The notes: generated by a model from the sequence alone, not told the origin. Shown: positions 8,159-21,005, counted from the stretch's first letter. The stretch: DNA of 64,000 bases from Corallococcus sp. AS-1-6 (GCF_020037015.1 NZ_JAIQDE010000020.1:62001-126000); one strand, 5' to 3'. A program made the numbers and translations.

Positions 8159-9135
8159 GGCGCCTTCACCACCGTCTGGGAGATGCGGCCGAAGAGGCTG
8201 TGCCCTTCCCCATCCAGCATCTCGATTTCGATGGTGTCCCCGGGCTTCATGAAGGCCGTGCTGGGCTTCCCAGAGTCGATGGTCTCGATCATCCGGCGCT
8301 CGGCGAGGCAGGAGATGCCGCGGGAGCGGTCCTCGTTGGACACCGTGCCGCTGCCCAGGATGGTGCCCGCGGTGAAGGCGCGCGTGCGCGTCAGGTGCTG
8401 GATGAGGTCGCGGAAGGAGAAGTGCATCTCCGGGCCCGCGTCCGCGTCGCCCACGAGCTGGCCGTTGAGCGTGCTGCGCATGCGCAGGTGCACGCGGCCG
8501 TCCCTCCACGCCGGGCCCAGCTCGTCCGGCGTCAGCGCGAAGGGGCCGAACGCGGTGGCGGGCTTGCTCTGGAAGAAGCCGAAGCCCTTGGCCAGCTCCT
8601 CCGGGATGAGGTTCCGCAGGGACACGTCGTTGGCGATCATCACCAGCTTGATGTGCTTCTCCGCGTCCTCGGCCTTCGTGCCCATGGGCGTGTCGCCCAG
8701 CACGACGCAGACCTCGCTCTCGAAGTCCAGGCCCCAGGCCTCATCGCGCAGCGGGATGTCCTGCGTGGGCGCCAGGAAGTCGCCGGAGCCGCCCTGGTAC
8801 ACCAGCGGATCCGTGCGCAGCGTGGCCGGCGGCTCCGCGTTGCGCGCCTTGCGCACCAGCACCACGTGGTTGATGTACGCGCTGCCGTCCACCCACTCGT
8901 AGGCGCGCGGCAGGGGCGCGTGCAGCGCCTTCACGTCCAGCGGGCGGCTCTGCACCGCGCCGGCTTCCAGTTGCTGCGCCAGCGCGCGCAGTTGCGGCTC
9001 CTTCGCGTCCCAGTCATCCAGGGCCGCTTGGAGCGTGAGGGCCACGTTGGTGGCCAGCGCGTAGGCGGAGTTGTCCCGCTTGACGACGATGAGCCGACCG
9101 TCGCGGGTTCCGTCCTTGAGCGTCGCGAGCTTCAA
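8155..9135 (-). CDS. Fumarylacetoacetate hydrolase family protein (fumarylacetoacetase)
   Basis: A 326-residue FAH-family hydrolase. It should cleave fumarylacetoacetate to fumarate and acetoacetate, the last step of tyrosine degradation. The FAH core is visible as DFESEVCVVLGDTPMG, MIANDVSLRNLIPEE, KPATAFGPFALTPDELG, LGSGTVSNEDRSRG and the metal-site end MKPGDTIEIEMLDGEG. The only reasonable start is TTG at 9135, preceded by GAGGGAG at good spacing. It is the first gene of the operon and couples to maiA by an ATGA overlap. The upstream region holds a candidate promoter (9195-9223) and a perfect 16-bp palindrome (9262-9277). Confidence 0.9.
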   Translation of the reverse strand: MKLATLKDGTRDGRLIVVKRDNSAYALATNVALTLQAALDDWDAKEPQLRALAQQLEAGAVQSRPLDVKALHAPLPRAYEWVDGSAYINHVVLVRKARNAEPPATLRTDPLVYQGGSGDFLAPTQDIPLRDEAWGLDFESEVCVVLGDTPMGTKAEDAEKHIKLVMIANDVSLRNLIPEELAKGFGFFQSKPATAFGPFALTPDELGPAWRDGRVHLRMRSTLNGQLVGDADAGPEMHFSFRDLIQHLTRTRAFTAGTILGSGTVSNEDRSRGISCLAERRMIETIDSGKPSTAFMKPGDTIEIEMLDGEGHSLFGRISQTVVKAP

Positions 9136-9194
9136 TTCCGCGCTCCCTCGGCGGCCTGTGGGGGAGGAAGGGGGAGGCCGCCTGACCCGACGGG

Positions 9195-9223
9195 CTTTTC
9201 CGCCGGGCCACCAGACGAGTCAA
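9195..9223 (-). promoter_or_regulatory. Weak candidate sigma-70-type promoter of the tyrosine-catabolism operon
   Basis: Minus-strand TTGACT (9223-9218), 17-bp spacer, GAAAAG (9200-9195). The -35 is good and the -10 is poor. It lies 60-90 bp before the TTG start at 9135. Confidence 0.3.
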
Positions 9224-9261
9224 GCACGCCCGTTGAACGCGGCGCGGCATCCTTCCTTCCT

Positions 9262-9277
9262 CCAGCAACGTTGCTGG
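9262..9277. promoter_or_regulatory. Perfect 16-bp palindrome, candidate operator
   Basis: CCAGCAACGTTGCTGG is its own reverse complement. It lies ~40 bp upstream of the candidate -35 of the tyrosine operon, a position suited to a dimeric activator, and ~300 bp upstream of the kinase gene. Confidence 0.4.
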
Positions 9278-9575
9278 CCGCTCGCATTCGCGCGGCTGTC
9301 GGCTGAAGGACAAGCGCGGGCCGCCGTGCGCCGGGGCGTCGTGGAAATCCACGTGTTCGCCTGTCGGGCCGCCTGCTCCACGAACGGACAGGGGGCACCG
9401 GGGGATGGAGGCGGGAAGCGGGCGCGTTCCGACTGTTCAAATCCCGAGCAGCGCGCGCACCGCGCGGGCCGCTCCCCCCTGGCAGGGACCCGGGCGGAAA
9501 CCCAGCTTGAGGAAGAGGGACATCCGGCCGACCACGCCGCCGGGCGACGCGGTTGGGGGCTCGCGAGGGCATTGA

Positions 9576-12500
9576 ATGGCGCAAGGCTTCCAACAGGCCG
9601 GCGACACCCCCAGGGAGCCACACCCGGGCCAGCGGCTGGGCAACCGCTACGAGCTGCGCCAGCGGGTGAAGGCCGGCCGGGGCATCTCCACGTGGCAGGG
9701 GTTGGACCTGCTCACGCACGAGCGCGTGCTCGTGAAGGTCACCGCCCTGGCCGCCTTCGTCCCCACGGCCCGCCACCGGCTGGAGCACGAGGCGGAGGTG
9801 CTGTCGCGGCTGCAGGGCCCCGCGCTGGTGCCCGTGCGCCACCTGGGCACGTCCGCCGAGCTGCTCTACCTGGTCACCCCGTGGGTGGACGGCGAGACGC
9901 TGGAGGAGCGGCTGCGGCGCGGCGCCCTGTCGCTGCCGGAGGCCATCGTCCTGGGCCAGCGCCTGCTGGAGGCGCTCGCGGAGGCGCACCGCGAGGGCGT
10001 CCTCCACCGCGACGTGAAGCCCTCCAACATCCTGGTGCGCGACTTCCCGCTGTCCGCCGCGTGGCTCACCGACTTCGGCCTGTCGCGCAGCGAGCGGTTG
10101 GACCCGTCCCTGCGCGATTTGCCCGTGGGCACCGCGCGCTACATGTCCCCGGAGCAGGCGGGGCTCATCAACCGGCCGGTGGAGGCGCCGTCGGACCTGT
10201 ACTCGGTGGGCCTGGTCCTCTTCGAGGCGCTGTCCGGCCGCCCCGCCCTGGAGGGCGCGACGGTGGGCGAGGTGCTGCGCCTGCACCTCACCGCGCACCC
10301 GCGCCTGCGGCCCGTGGGCGTGGAGGTGCCGCTGGCGATGGAGGAGCTCATCGCGCGGCTGAGCCAGACCGACCCGCGCGACCGCTACCAGTCCGCGGAC
10401 GCCGCGCTCGCGGACCTGAACGCGCTGGAGGCCGCGCTGTCCCGGGGGGAGGCGGAGCCCGCGCTCGTCACCGGCGCGCACGACCACCGCCAGAGCCTCA
10501 CCGAGCCGTCCTTCGTGGGCCGCCGCGAGGAGCTTTTGACGCTGGAGCGCGAGCTCGAGCGCACGCGCGAGGACGGCTCGCGCGCCGTGGTGGTGGAGGG
10601 CGAGTCCGGCGGCGGCAAGAGCCGGCTCCTGGAGGAGTTCTCCGCCCGGGCCGCGGGCCAGCGCGCGTGGGTGCTGCACGGCCAGACACAGGACCAGGCC
10701 GCGCAGCGCCCCTTCCAGCTCTTCGCGGGCGTGGCCGAGGGCATCGCCGCCGCCGCGCGCGAGGAGCCCGCGCTGGGCGCGCTCCTGCGGGAGCGGCTCG
10801 CGGGCCAGGAGGCCGGCCTGTGCACGGTGCTGCCCCCGCTCGCGGAGGTGCTCCTGCCGGACTCGCGGACGGCGCGGCCCCAGGGGCTGGGCCCGGAGTC
10901 CCTGAGCGAGAGCCGCAGCGTGTGGAGCCTCACCGCGCTCTTGAGCGCGCTGGGCACGCCGGACGCGCCCGCGGTGGTGGTGCTGGAGGATTGCCAGTGG
11001 GCGGACACGCTCACGCTGCGCGCGCTGGAGGCGTGGTCGCAGGGCCGCCGCGCCGGGGACGGGCGGCTTTTGCTCATCGTGTCCTTCCGCAGCGAGGACA
11101 TCCACGCGGACCACGTGCTCAGGCGCCTGGCGCCGGGCGCGCACCTGAAGCTGTCCGCCTTCGGCGCGGCGGAGGTGGCGCTGCTGGCGGAGTCCATGGC
11201 CGGCGTGCTGCCGCCGGAGGCCGTGGAGCTGGTGACGCGGCTGGCGGAGGGCAACCCGTTCATGGCCTCCGCGGTGCTGCACGGGCTGGTGGAGGACGGC
11301 GTCCTCATGCCCGGCCCGGAGGGCTGGTGGGTGCAGCCGGAGGCGATGGCGCACGCGCGCTCGTCGCGCCAGGCGGCCACCTTCCTGGTGCGGCGCCTGC
11401 GCCTCTTGCCACCGGAGTCCCTGCACGTGCTCAGCGTGGGCGCCGTGCTGGGCAAGGCCTTCGACGCGAAGGCGGTCGCGGCCCTCTCCGGCACGCCGCT
11501 GGAGGCCGTCACCACCGCGCTGGAGCCCCCGCGCCGCCGGCACATGCTGTGGACGCAGGGCACGCGCTCCACCTTCGTGCACGACAAGCTGCGCGAGGTG
11601 CTGCTGGACCTGCTCTCCCCGGAGGAGCGCCGGGAGCTGCACCGGCTGGCCGCGCGGGCCGCCCAGCAGTCCGCGCCCACCGACCCGTTCGAGCTGGCCT
11701 ACCACTTCGACGCGGCGGGCGAGAGCGCGCAGGCCCTGCCCTACGCGCTGGTGGCCGCGGAGCAGGCGCGCCAGCGCTTCTCGCTGGACACCGCGGAGGT
11801 GAACTACCGCATCGCCGAGCGCGGCGCCTCCGGCGCGGACGCGCGCACCCGCTACCGCATCGCGTCCGGGCTGGGCACCGCGCTGATGATGCGCGGCCGC
11901 TACGACGAGGCGCAGCGGCAACTGGAGACCGCGCAGGCCCTGGCGCACGACCGGCTGGAGCAGGGCCGCACCCTGGGCCACCTGGGCGAACTCGCCTTCA
12001 AGCGCGGCCAGACGGTGCAGGCCAACGCCTACCTGGAGCAGGGCCTGAAGCTCCTGGGCCGCTGGGTGCCGCCCGGCACGCTCACCACCGGCGCCAGCGC
12101 GGCGTGGGAGATCCTCACGCAGGCCGCGCACACCGTGGCGCCGCGCCTGTGGCTGGGCCGCAAGTCCCTGGCACGGGGCGAGGAGGACCTGCTCGCGGTC
12201 AACCTCTACAGCCGGCTCGCGTACGGCTACTGGTACCAGCGGGGCCGCGCCGCGGTGCTCTGGGCGCACCTGCGCGACATGAACCTGGCGGAGCGCTACC
12301 CGCCCACGCCGGAGCTGGCGCAGGCCTACTCCGCGCACTCGCCCGCGCTCACCACCCTGCCCTGGTTCCAGCGCGCGTACGCCTACGCGGAGAAGTCGCT
12401 GGCCCTGCGCCAGCAACTGGGCGACGTGTGGGGCCAGGGCCAGTCGCTGCACTTCTACGGCCTGGCCCTCTACGCCTCGTCGCGCTTCAGGGAGTGCATC

Positions 12501-14534
12501 GAGAAGTGCCGCGAGGCGGTGCGCCTGCTGGAGCGCACCGGCGACCCGTGGGAGGTGAACAACGCCACCTTTCAAATCGCCATGTCGCTCTACCGCCTGG
12601 GCCGCCTGAAGGAGGCCGCGGCGGTGAGCCAGAAGCTGCACGCGGCGGCGCTCGCGCTGGGGGACCGGTACTCGCTGCGCCTGGGCCTGGAGGCGTGGGC
12701 CAAGTCCACCGGGGGCCGCATCCCCGCGGCGCTGCTGGAGACGGAGCTGGCGGCGCCCACCGCCACCGACCCGCAGTCCTTCGCGGGCGTGCTCCAGGCG
12801 GAGGGCCTGCGCCTGTTGCGTGAGAACGAGCCCGCGCGCGCCGCGGAGGTGCTGGAGCGCGCCGAGCGCGTGGTGGAGGACGCGCACCTGCGTCAGGAGT
12901 ACGTGGCCCCCATCACCCCGTGGCTCGCCACCGCGCGAAGGCGCCTGGCGCAGCAGGCCAGCCCCCTGAACCCGAAGCAGCGCGACCGCCTGCTCGCGGA
13001 GGCGGACGGCGTGGCGAAGCGCGCCCACGAGGTCGCGCGCACCTACCGCAACAACCTGCCCCACGCGCTGCGCGAGCGCGGCCTGATGTGCGCGCTGCGT
13101 GGCCGGCCCGCGCGGGCCCGCAAGCACCTGGACGAGGCCCTGCGCGTGGCCGAGCAACTGGAGATGCGCCAAGAGCGCGCGCTCACGCTCCAGGCCCGGG
13201 GCGAGGTGGGCCGGGTGCAGGGCTGGCCCGGCGCCGCGCGCGACCTGGAGACGGCGGCGCGCGAGCTGGAGGCCATGGAGGACGGCCTGCACCGGGAGGC
13301 AGAGCACGCCACGGGCGTGGAGACGCTGTCGCTGGTGGACCGCTTCCCGCGCGTGCTGGAGGTGGGGCGCAGGCTCGCCTCCGCCCTGTCGCGCGAGGCC
13401 GTCTTCGAAACCGCGCGCCAGTCCATGCAGGAGCTGCTGCGCGCGGAGCGCTGCGCCGTGGTGGACCCGCGCGCGGTGGTGTCCGAGGAGGACGCGAAGA
13501 ACCAGGGCCTCAGCCGCACCGCGCTCGCGCGCGCGCTGGAGACGGGCCGCATCACCGTGCTGGGCCAGGGGCTGCCCGGCGGCATCAGCGAGAGCATGGA
13601 GCTGCTCGGGGTGCGCTCGCTGTTGTGCGCGCCGCTCCAGGTCCGGGGCAAGACGGTGGCCTGCGTGGTGGCCAGCCACCGCAAGGTGGGCGCGCTGTTC
13701 GGCGAGGACGAGGAGCGACTGGCGTCCTTCGTGGCCATCCTCGCGGGCGCGGCGCTGGAGAACGCGGAGAACTTCGAGCGCGTGGCCGCCCTCTCCGAGG
13801 AGCAGGGCCGCCTCTACCGCGAGGAGCAGGAGGCCGTGCGCCGGCGCGACGACTTCCTGTCCATCGCCGCGCACGAACTGAAGACGCCGCTCACGTCGCT
13901 GCAACTGCACATCCAGGGGCTCCAGTCCCAGGCCAGGGGCGCGCCCATGGCCCCGGAGAAGCTGACCGCGAAGCTGGAGTCCGCCTATTCGCAGACGCAG
14001 CGGCTGGGGAAGCTGGTCAACGACCTGCTGGACATCTCCCGCATCGCGCAGGGCCAGTTGCACATCAAGCGCGAGGACGTGGACCTGGTGGCGCTGGTGC
14101 GCGGCCAACTGGAGCGCAGCCGCGAGGCCCTGGTCCGCGCCGAGTGCGAGGTGCGCTTCCACGCCAGCGAGCCGCGCCTCATCGGCCACTGGGACGCGCT
14201 CCGGCTGGAGCAGGTGGTGGGCAACCTGTTGACCAACGCCATGAAGTACGGCGCGGGCAAGCCCGTGGAGGTGACGCTGGACGGGGACGCGACGCGCGTG
14301 CGGCTGGAGGTGCGCGACCACGGCATCGGCATCGCGGAGGAGGACCGGGCGCGCATCTTCGAGCGCTTCGAGCGCGCGGTGTCCGTGCGCCACTACGGCG
14401 GCTTCGGGCTGGGCCTGTGGATTGTCCGCGAAATCGTCCAGGCGCTGGGCGGCAACATCGACGTCGCCAGCGCCCCGGAGCAGGGCTCCACCTTCACCGT
14501 CACCCTGCCCCGCTCCGGCTCACCGGTGCACTGA
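9576..14534 (+). CDS. Hybrid Ser/Thr kinase - ATPase - TPR - GAF - sensor histidine kinase
   Basis: A 1652-residue multidomain signalling protein. Residues ~20-285 are a Hanks kinase with HRDVKPSN (His144), TDFGLS and SPEQAG; its glycine loop is degenerate. Residues ~305-650 are an AAA/STAND-like ATPase beginning VGRREELLTLE, with Walker A GESGGGKS (~342-349). Residues ~690-1230 are helical TPR-like repeats (for example QLETAQALAHDRLEQGRTLG). A GAF-like domain spans ~1265-1400. A HisKA domain has FLSIAAHELKTPL (phospho-His ~1432) and the HATPase has NLLTNAMKYG, DHGIGI and FGLGLWIV. No membrane segment is seen, so it is probably cytoplasmic. No response regulator lies beside it; it is an orphan. 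Similar architectures are known in cyanobacteria and myxobacteria. The TGA at 14532-14534 abuts the convergent methyltransferase gene. Confidence 0.92.
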   Translation: MAQGFQQAGDTPREPHPGQRLGNRYELRQRVKAGRGISTWQGLDLLTHERVLVKVTALAAFVPTARHRLEHEAEVLSRLQGPALVPVRHLGTSAELLYLVTPWVDGETLEERLRRGALSLPEAIVLGQRLLEALAEAHREGVLHRDVKPSNILVRDFPLSAAWLTDFGLSRSERLDPSLRDLPVGTARYMSPEQAGLINRPVEAPSDLYSVGLVLFEALSGRPALEGATVGEVLRLHLTAHPRLRPVGVEVPLAMEELIARLSQTDPRDRYQSADAALADLNALEAALSRGEAEPALVTGAHDHRQSLTEPSFVGRREELLTLERELERTREDGSRAVVVEGESGGGKSRLLEEFSARAAGQRAWVLHGQTQDQAAQRPFQLFAGVAEGIAAAAREEPALGALLRERLAGQEAGLCTVLPPLAEVLLPDSRTARPQGLGPESLSESRSVWSLTALLSALGTPDAPAVVVLEDCQWADTLTLRALEAWSQGRRAGDGRLLLIVSFRSEDIHADHVLRRLAPGAHLKLSAFGAAEVALLAESMAGVLPPEAVELVTRLAEGNPFMASAVLHGLVEDGVLMPGPEGWWVQPEAMAHARSSRQAATFLVRRLRLLPPESLHVLSVGAVLGKAFDAKAVAALSGTPLEAVTTALEPPRRRHMLWTQGTRSTFVHDKLREVLLDLLSPEERRELHRLAARAAQQSAPTDPFELAYHFDAAGESAQALPYALVAAEQARQRFSLDTAEVNYRIAERGASGADARTRYRIASGLGTALMMRGRYDEAQRQLETAQALAHDRLEQGRTLGHLGELAFKRGQTVQANAYLEQGLKLLGRWVPPGTLTTGASAAWEILTQAAHTVAPRLWLGRKSLARGEEDLLAVNLYSRLAYGYWYQRGRAAVLWAHLRDMNLAERYPPTPELAQAYSAHSPALTTLPWFQRAYAYAEKSLALRQQLGDVWGQGQSLHFYGLALYASSRFRECIEKCREAVRLLERTGDPWEVNNATFQIAMSLYRLGRLKEAAAVSQKLHAAALALGDRYSLRLGLEAWAKSTGGRIPAALLETELAAPTATDPQSFAGVLQAEGLRLLRENEPARAAEVLERAERVVEDAHLRQEYVAPITPWLATARRRLAQQASPLNPKQRDRLLAEADGVAKRAHEVARTYRNNLPHALRERGLMCALRGRPARARKHLDEALRVAEQLEMRQERALTLQARGEVGRVQGWPGAARDLETAARELEAMEDGLHREAEHATGVETLSLVDRFPRVLEVGRRLASALSREAVFETARQSMQELLRAERCAVVDPRAVVSEEDAKNQGLSRTALARALETGRITVLGQGLPGGISESMELLGVRSLLCAPLQVRGKTVACVVASHRKVGALFGEDEERLASFVAILAGAALENAENFERVAALSEEQGRLYREEQEAVRRRDDFLSIAAHELKTPLTSLQLHIQGLQSQARGAPMAPEKLTAKLESAYSQTQRLGKLVNDLLDISRIAQGQLHIKREDVDLVALVRGQLERSREALVRAECEVRFHASEPRLIGHWDALRLEQVVGNLLTNAMKYGAGKPVEVTLDGDATRVRLEVRDHGIGIAEEDRARIFERFERAVSVRHYGGFGLGLWIVREIVQALGGNIDVASAPEQGSTFTVTLPRSGSPVH

Positions 14535-15575
14535 CTACCGGCGCGTCACCTCCAGGTAGATGACGTTGTCCTGCGAGTCGCGGAACAGCCGCACGCCGTC
14601 CACCTGCTCCAGCGGCGTCTCCGACAGGAGGCCGCGCATGCCGTCCTCGTCCCGGTAGGTGAGCCACCAGTCCATGAAGGCCTCCATGTAGCCCGTCTCC
14701 GGCGGGTGCACCGCGAAGTTGGCCACCAGCAGGCGTCCACCGGGGCGCAGCATCTGGAAGAGCAGCGCGGTGAGGCGGGCGGCCACGGAGTCCGACAGGT
14801 AGTCGTACAGCCCGGCGGAGTACGCGAAGTCCAGGTCGTGGAACGCCGCCTTGCCCGCGAGCAGGGAGCGGACCGAGCCGCACACCGGCCGCACGATGCC
14901 ACTGGGGTGCAGGCGCGAAATCTCCGCCAGGCTCACCGGGTCCTGGTCGAACGCGATGAGCTCCTGGAGCCGCCGCTCCGCCACCGCGCGTGACGACTCC
15001 GCCTCCCGCAGGTGCCCGCACGCCACCGACAGCACGCGCCCGTCGGGCCGCCGCCCGGCCGTCTCGTCCATCATCCGCGCGAGCAGCTCCCGGCGCTCGC
15101 GCACGCTGCGCGCGGAGGGCTGCCCGTGCATGTAGCGGTAGATTTCACGGCCCGCGTGCAGCTCGTCCGCCGCGTGGTCCATGTAGAGGTAGTCGATGAG
15201 CGCCGCGTCCCCCGCGTAGCCGCGCGGCCGCTCGAAGGCGTGCCGGGTGAAGGGGCACTGGTGCAGGAAGGGGCGCATGGGGTGCTTGCGCGCCAGCTCC
15301 TGGCAGAAGCGCTTCCACACCTCCGGGCTCCACTGCCGCCGCCGCTGGATGAGCCCCCCGTGCAGGGCCGTCATCCCGGCGTGCAGCGTCTCGTCCGGCC
15401 CCTGCACCATCCGCGAGTGCAGGCGGTCCAGCCACTCCCGGGCCTCGGTGAGCGCTTCCTCCGCGGGGGTCGCTTCCTCCCTGGGGGCGTTCACCAGGAC
15501 GAGGTGGTTGGTTTCAGGCGCGACCGGCAGAGCCGCGCCGTGGACCGACAGGATGGGCTGGCGCATAGGCATCAT
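14535..15575 (-). CDS. Class I SAM-dependent methyltransferase (PhcB/EF-like)
   Basis: 346 residues from ATG 15575 (alternative ATGs at 15572 and 15566). The N-terminal ~160 residues contain the family-like tract FERPRGYAGDAALIDYLY. The C-terminal Rossmann methyltransferase has motif I VLSVACGHLRE, an acidic strand end AFDQDP and LRPGGRLLVANF. The PRGYAGD block recalls proteins annotated as 3-hydroxypalmitate methyl ester (EF) biosynthesis methyltransferases; I offer that only as a family resemblance, and the substrate is unknown. Its stop codon directly abuts the stop of the hybrid kinase gene with no spacer, so the two transcripts must overlap. Confidence 0.78.
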   Translation of the reverse strand: MMPMRQPILSVHGAALPVAPETNHLVLVNAPREEATPAEEALTEAREWLDRLHSRMVQGPDETLHAGMTALHGGLIQRRRQWSPEVWKRFCQELARKHPMRPFLHQCPFTRHAFERPRGYAGDAALIDYLYMDHAADELHAGREIYRYMHGQPSARSVRERRELLARMMDETAGRRPDGRVLSVACGHLREAESSRAVAERRLQELIAFDQDPVSLAEISRLHPSGIVRPVCGSVRSLLAGKAAFHDLDFAYSAGLYDYLSDSVAARLTALLFQMLRPGGRLLVANFAVHPPETGYMEAFMDWWLTYRDEDGMRGLLSETPLEQVDGVRLFRDSQDNVIYLEVTRR

Positions 15576-15856
15576 CCTGACAACCTGGGAGCGGGGGTCA
15601 TCCACTTCCCGCGCCCGCGCCTTCCGCCAGGCCCCGCTCCGGCCAGCCGGCCGGGCCCCGCCTGCACCGGCCGGCCCACACCGGCCGCACGTGGCGTCGT
15701 GACGCCCCGGGTCCGCCGGACCCTCCAGGCACGGTTCTGCCCGCAAGGCCCGACAATCCCCGCCCCGGTGGAGGGATTGCGGGGGGCGCGGTATCCGGCG
15801 ACAGACACTGCGGCTAGGATGGCGCGCCCCGCCTGGAAGAGAGCCGCAAGCCGCGC

Positions 15857-16234
15857 ATGAAGATTGAAATCGCCCACCTGCCCCACGACATCATCGAGAT
15901 CATCTATCCCTCGGAAGTGACGCCGAAGGACGTGACCGAGTACGTCGAGCAACTGAAGAAGGACATCACCGCCCGCGGGGGCGCGGAGTGGTCCGCGCTG
16001 GTGGACCAGTCCAGGCTGCGGGTGATGCCGGCCACGGTGGTGGGGGAGATGGCCCGGCTGAACGCCTACGCCCAGCAGCGCGGCATGAAGCGCTCCGCGC
16101 GCGTGGTGAGCGACCCCGGCAGCGGCCTGCAGGCGTGGCGCATGACCAAGAACGCCGGCCTCACCATCCCCGCGAAGACCTTCGAGTCCCGCTCCGAGGC
16201 CCTGTCCTGGCTCGAAGCCCCCGACGCGGACTGA
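15857..16234 (+). CDS. SpoIIAA/STAS-like small protein
   Basis: A 125-residue soluble protein with alternating strands and helices: IEIIYPSEVTPKDVTEYVEQLK, WSALVDQSRLRVMPATVV, RSARVVSDPGSGLQAWRM and a C-terminal SRSEALSWLEAP. The pattern, and the C-terminal helix that begins with a Ser-Glu-Ala-Trp-type motif, resembles STAS/SpoIIAA-like proteins common in myxobacteria, but I see no phosphorylatable-serine signature that would make it a true anti-anti-sigma factor. It is divergent from the methyltransferase gene across 280 bp. Function unknown. Confidence 0.6.
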   Translation: MKIEIAHLPHDIIEIIYPSEVTPKDVTEYVEQLKKDITARGGAEWSALVDQSRLRVMPATVVGEMARLNAYAQQRGMKRSARVVSDPGSGLQAWRMTKNAGLTIPAKTFESRSEALSWLEAPDAD

Positions 16235-16360
16235 ACGCGGAACCCCTGGCATCCCCTCCCCCCGGTCCTTCCATGCGACCGCACGGGTCCGTCTACGTCT
16301 TCCAGTAACACCCCCATTCTTCGCTGTGTCTGTCGCCGTACCCGTCAGGAGTCACCCCGC

Positions 16361-18028
<1,668 letters not shown>

Positions 18029-18051
18029 CCTCCCGCGTCCTCGTGTTTCCT

Positions 18052-18092
18052 CCGGGCCCGTCCCTCTCCCTGTTGGGGAGCGGCGGGCCCGG
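18052..18092 (+). terminator. Hairpin terminator after the protease gene
   Basis: CCGGGCCCG (18052-18060) pairs with CGGGCCCGG (18084-18092), with an inner CTCCC/GGGAG stem. A T-containing tract (TGTCTTTTG) follows. It lies 24 bp after the protease stop. Confidence 0.65.
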
Positions 18093-18184
18093 TGTCTTTT
18101 GTCCCCCAGCTCCCCCGCCTCGGAGGGCACCCCTCCCCACCCGAGGCTTGACACCTTGGAGGGCGAGGTCTAACGCAAGGCGCC

Positions 18185-19434
18185 ATGAGCACACCCCGCT
18201 TCCCGCCGTCGCCCCGCCGCCCCGTGAACAACGAGGGTCCGCTGCGAGTCCTGCTGCTGGAGAACATCCACGCCTCGGCCCAGGAGATGCTGAAGGCGGA
18301 GGGCTTCGAGGTGGAGCGGCTGTCCGCGGCGCTCAAGCCGGAGGACCTGGCGGAGCGGCTCAAGGGCGTGCACCTCTTGGGCATCCGCAGCAAGACGACG
18401 GTGCCGGAGGAGTCGCTGAAGTACGCGGACGACCTGCTGGCGATTGGCGCCTTCTGCATCGGCACCAACCAGATTGACCTGCTCGCCTCCAGCGTGCACG
18501 GCGTGCCGGTGTTCAACGCGCCGTTCAGCAACACGCGCAGCGTGGCGGAGATGGTGCTGGCGGAGGTGGTGGTGCTGACGCGCCAGCTCTTCGACCGCAG
18601 CCGCGAGGTGCACACGGGGCAGTGGCGCAAGGTGGCCACGGGCAGCCACGAGGTGCGCGGCAAGACGCTGGGCATCGTGGGCTACGGGCACATCGGCTCG
18701 CAGTTGGGCGTGCTGGCGGAGGCGCTGGGCATGCGCGTCCTCTACTACGACGTGATGACGAAGCTGCCCCTGGGCAACTCGCGGTCGGTGCCCACGCTGA
18801 ACGCGCTGTTGGCGGAGTCCGACTTCGTGACGCTGCACGTGCCGGCGCTGGCCTCCACGCACCTGATGATGGGCCCGGAGCAGTTGGCCGCCATGAAGCC
18901 GGGCGCGTGCCTCATCAACGCCAGCCGCGGCACGGTGGTGGACATCCCGGCGCTGGCGCAGGCCCTGCGCTCCAAGCACCTGGGCGGCGCGGCGGTGGAC
19001 GTGTACCCGGAGGAGCCGGAGGGCAACTCGGACGGCTTCGTGACGGAGCTGCAGGGGCTGCCCAACGTGGTGCTCACGCCGCACATCGGCGGCTCCACGG
19101 AGGAGGCGCAGGCGTCCATTGGCAAGGAGGTGGCCACGTCGCTGCTCAAGTTCGTGAAGGGCGGCGCGACGACGGGCGCGGTGAACTTCCCCAACGTGGA
19201 GGCGCCCATCAACCCGGGCACCCACCGCATCATCAACGTGCACCGCAACACGCCGGGCGTGCTGCGTGACATCAACCGCATCGTGTCCGACCTGAACGCC
19301 AACATCCACGCGCAGGTGCTGAGCACGGACGCGAACGTGGGCTACCTGGTGATGGACCTGGACCAGGACGTGTCCCGCCAGGTGTGCGAGGCCATCGCCG
19401 GGCTGGAGACGGACATCAAGACGCGCATCGTGTC

Positions 19435-19438
<4 letters not shown>
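18185..19438 (+). CDS. serA: D-3-phosphoglycerate dehydrogenase
   Basis: A 417-residue protein of the D-isomer 2-hydroxyacid dehydrogenase family with a C-terminal ACT domain. It oxidises 3-phosphoglycerate to 3-phosphohydroxypyruvate with NAD+, the first step of serine synthesis. The NAD-binding motif GIVGYGHIGSQLG is followed by VTLHVPA, LINASRGTVVD (catalytic Arg region), the Asp/Glu relay near AVDVYPEEPEGNSDGF, and the catalytic His in TPHIGGSTEEAQ. The ACT part is HRNTPGVLRDINRIVSD, so serine feedback inhibition is likely. Length and layout match the E. coli-type enzyme (~410 residues). Its TAG stop overlaps the convergent oxidase stop in a shared CTAG. Confidence 0.94.
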
Positions 19439-20838
<1,400 letters not shown>

Positions 20839-21005
20839 GGCTCCAGGCGTATTGCAGCCCCCGGGGCGTGACAAGCCCGGCGGCGGCCTGGCGCACAGCT
20901 CCGGACGCATGCCGGGCTGGCAAAGAGCCAAGGAATCCGGGGCTCCCCGTATAGGACTCCGACGCCGCGCCCCCGTCGCGGCCCTGCCCTTCCAAGGAAC
21001 ACCCC

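Larger units (their letters stand above)
9136..9575. other. Divergent intergenic region of ~440 bp with a perfect palindrome
   Basis: Separates the minus-strand tyrosine operon from the plus-strand hybrid kinase gene. It holds the perfect 16-bp palindrome CCAGCAACGTTGCTGG at 9262-9277 and the promoter candidate at 9195-9223. No convincing gene was seen; long open frames crossing it are extensions of frames antisense to the kinase gene. Confidence 0.5.

Noticed and set aside
9071-12823. 1250-codon plus-strand open frame overlapping the start of the kinase gene
   Set aside because: Pro/Arg/Gly/Ala low-complexity translation, no domain, overlaps a confident gene in another frame.
9132-14393. 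Very long minus-strand open frame (1753 codons) opposite the hybrid kinase gene
   Set aside because: It is antisense to a gene with clear domains; composition (His/Arg/Gln/Ala-rich) is what high third-position GC produces in the opposite frame.
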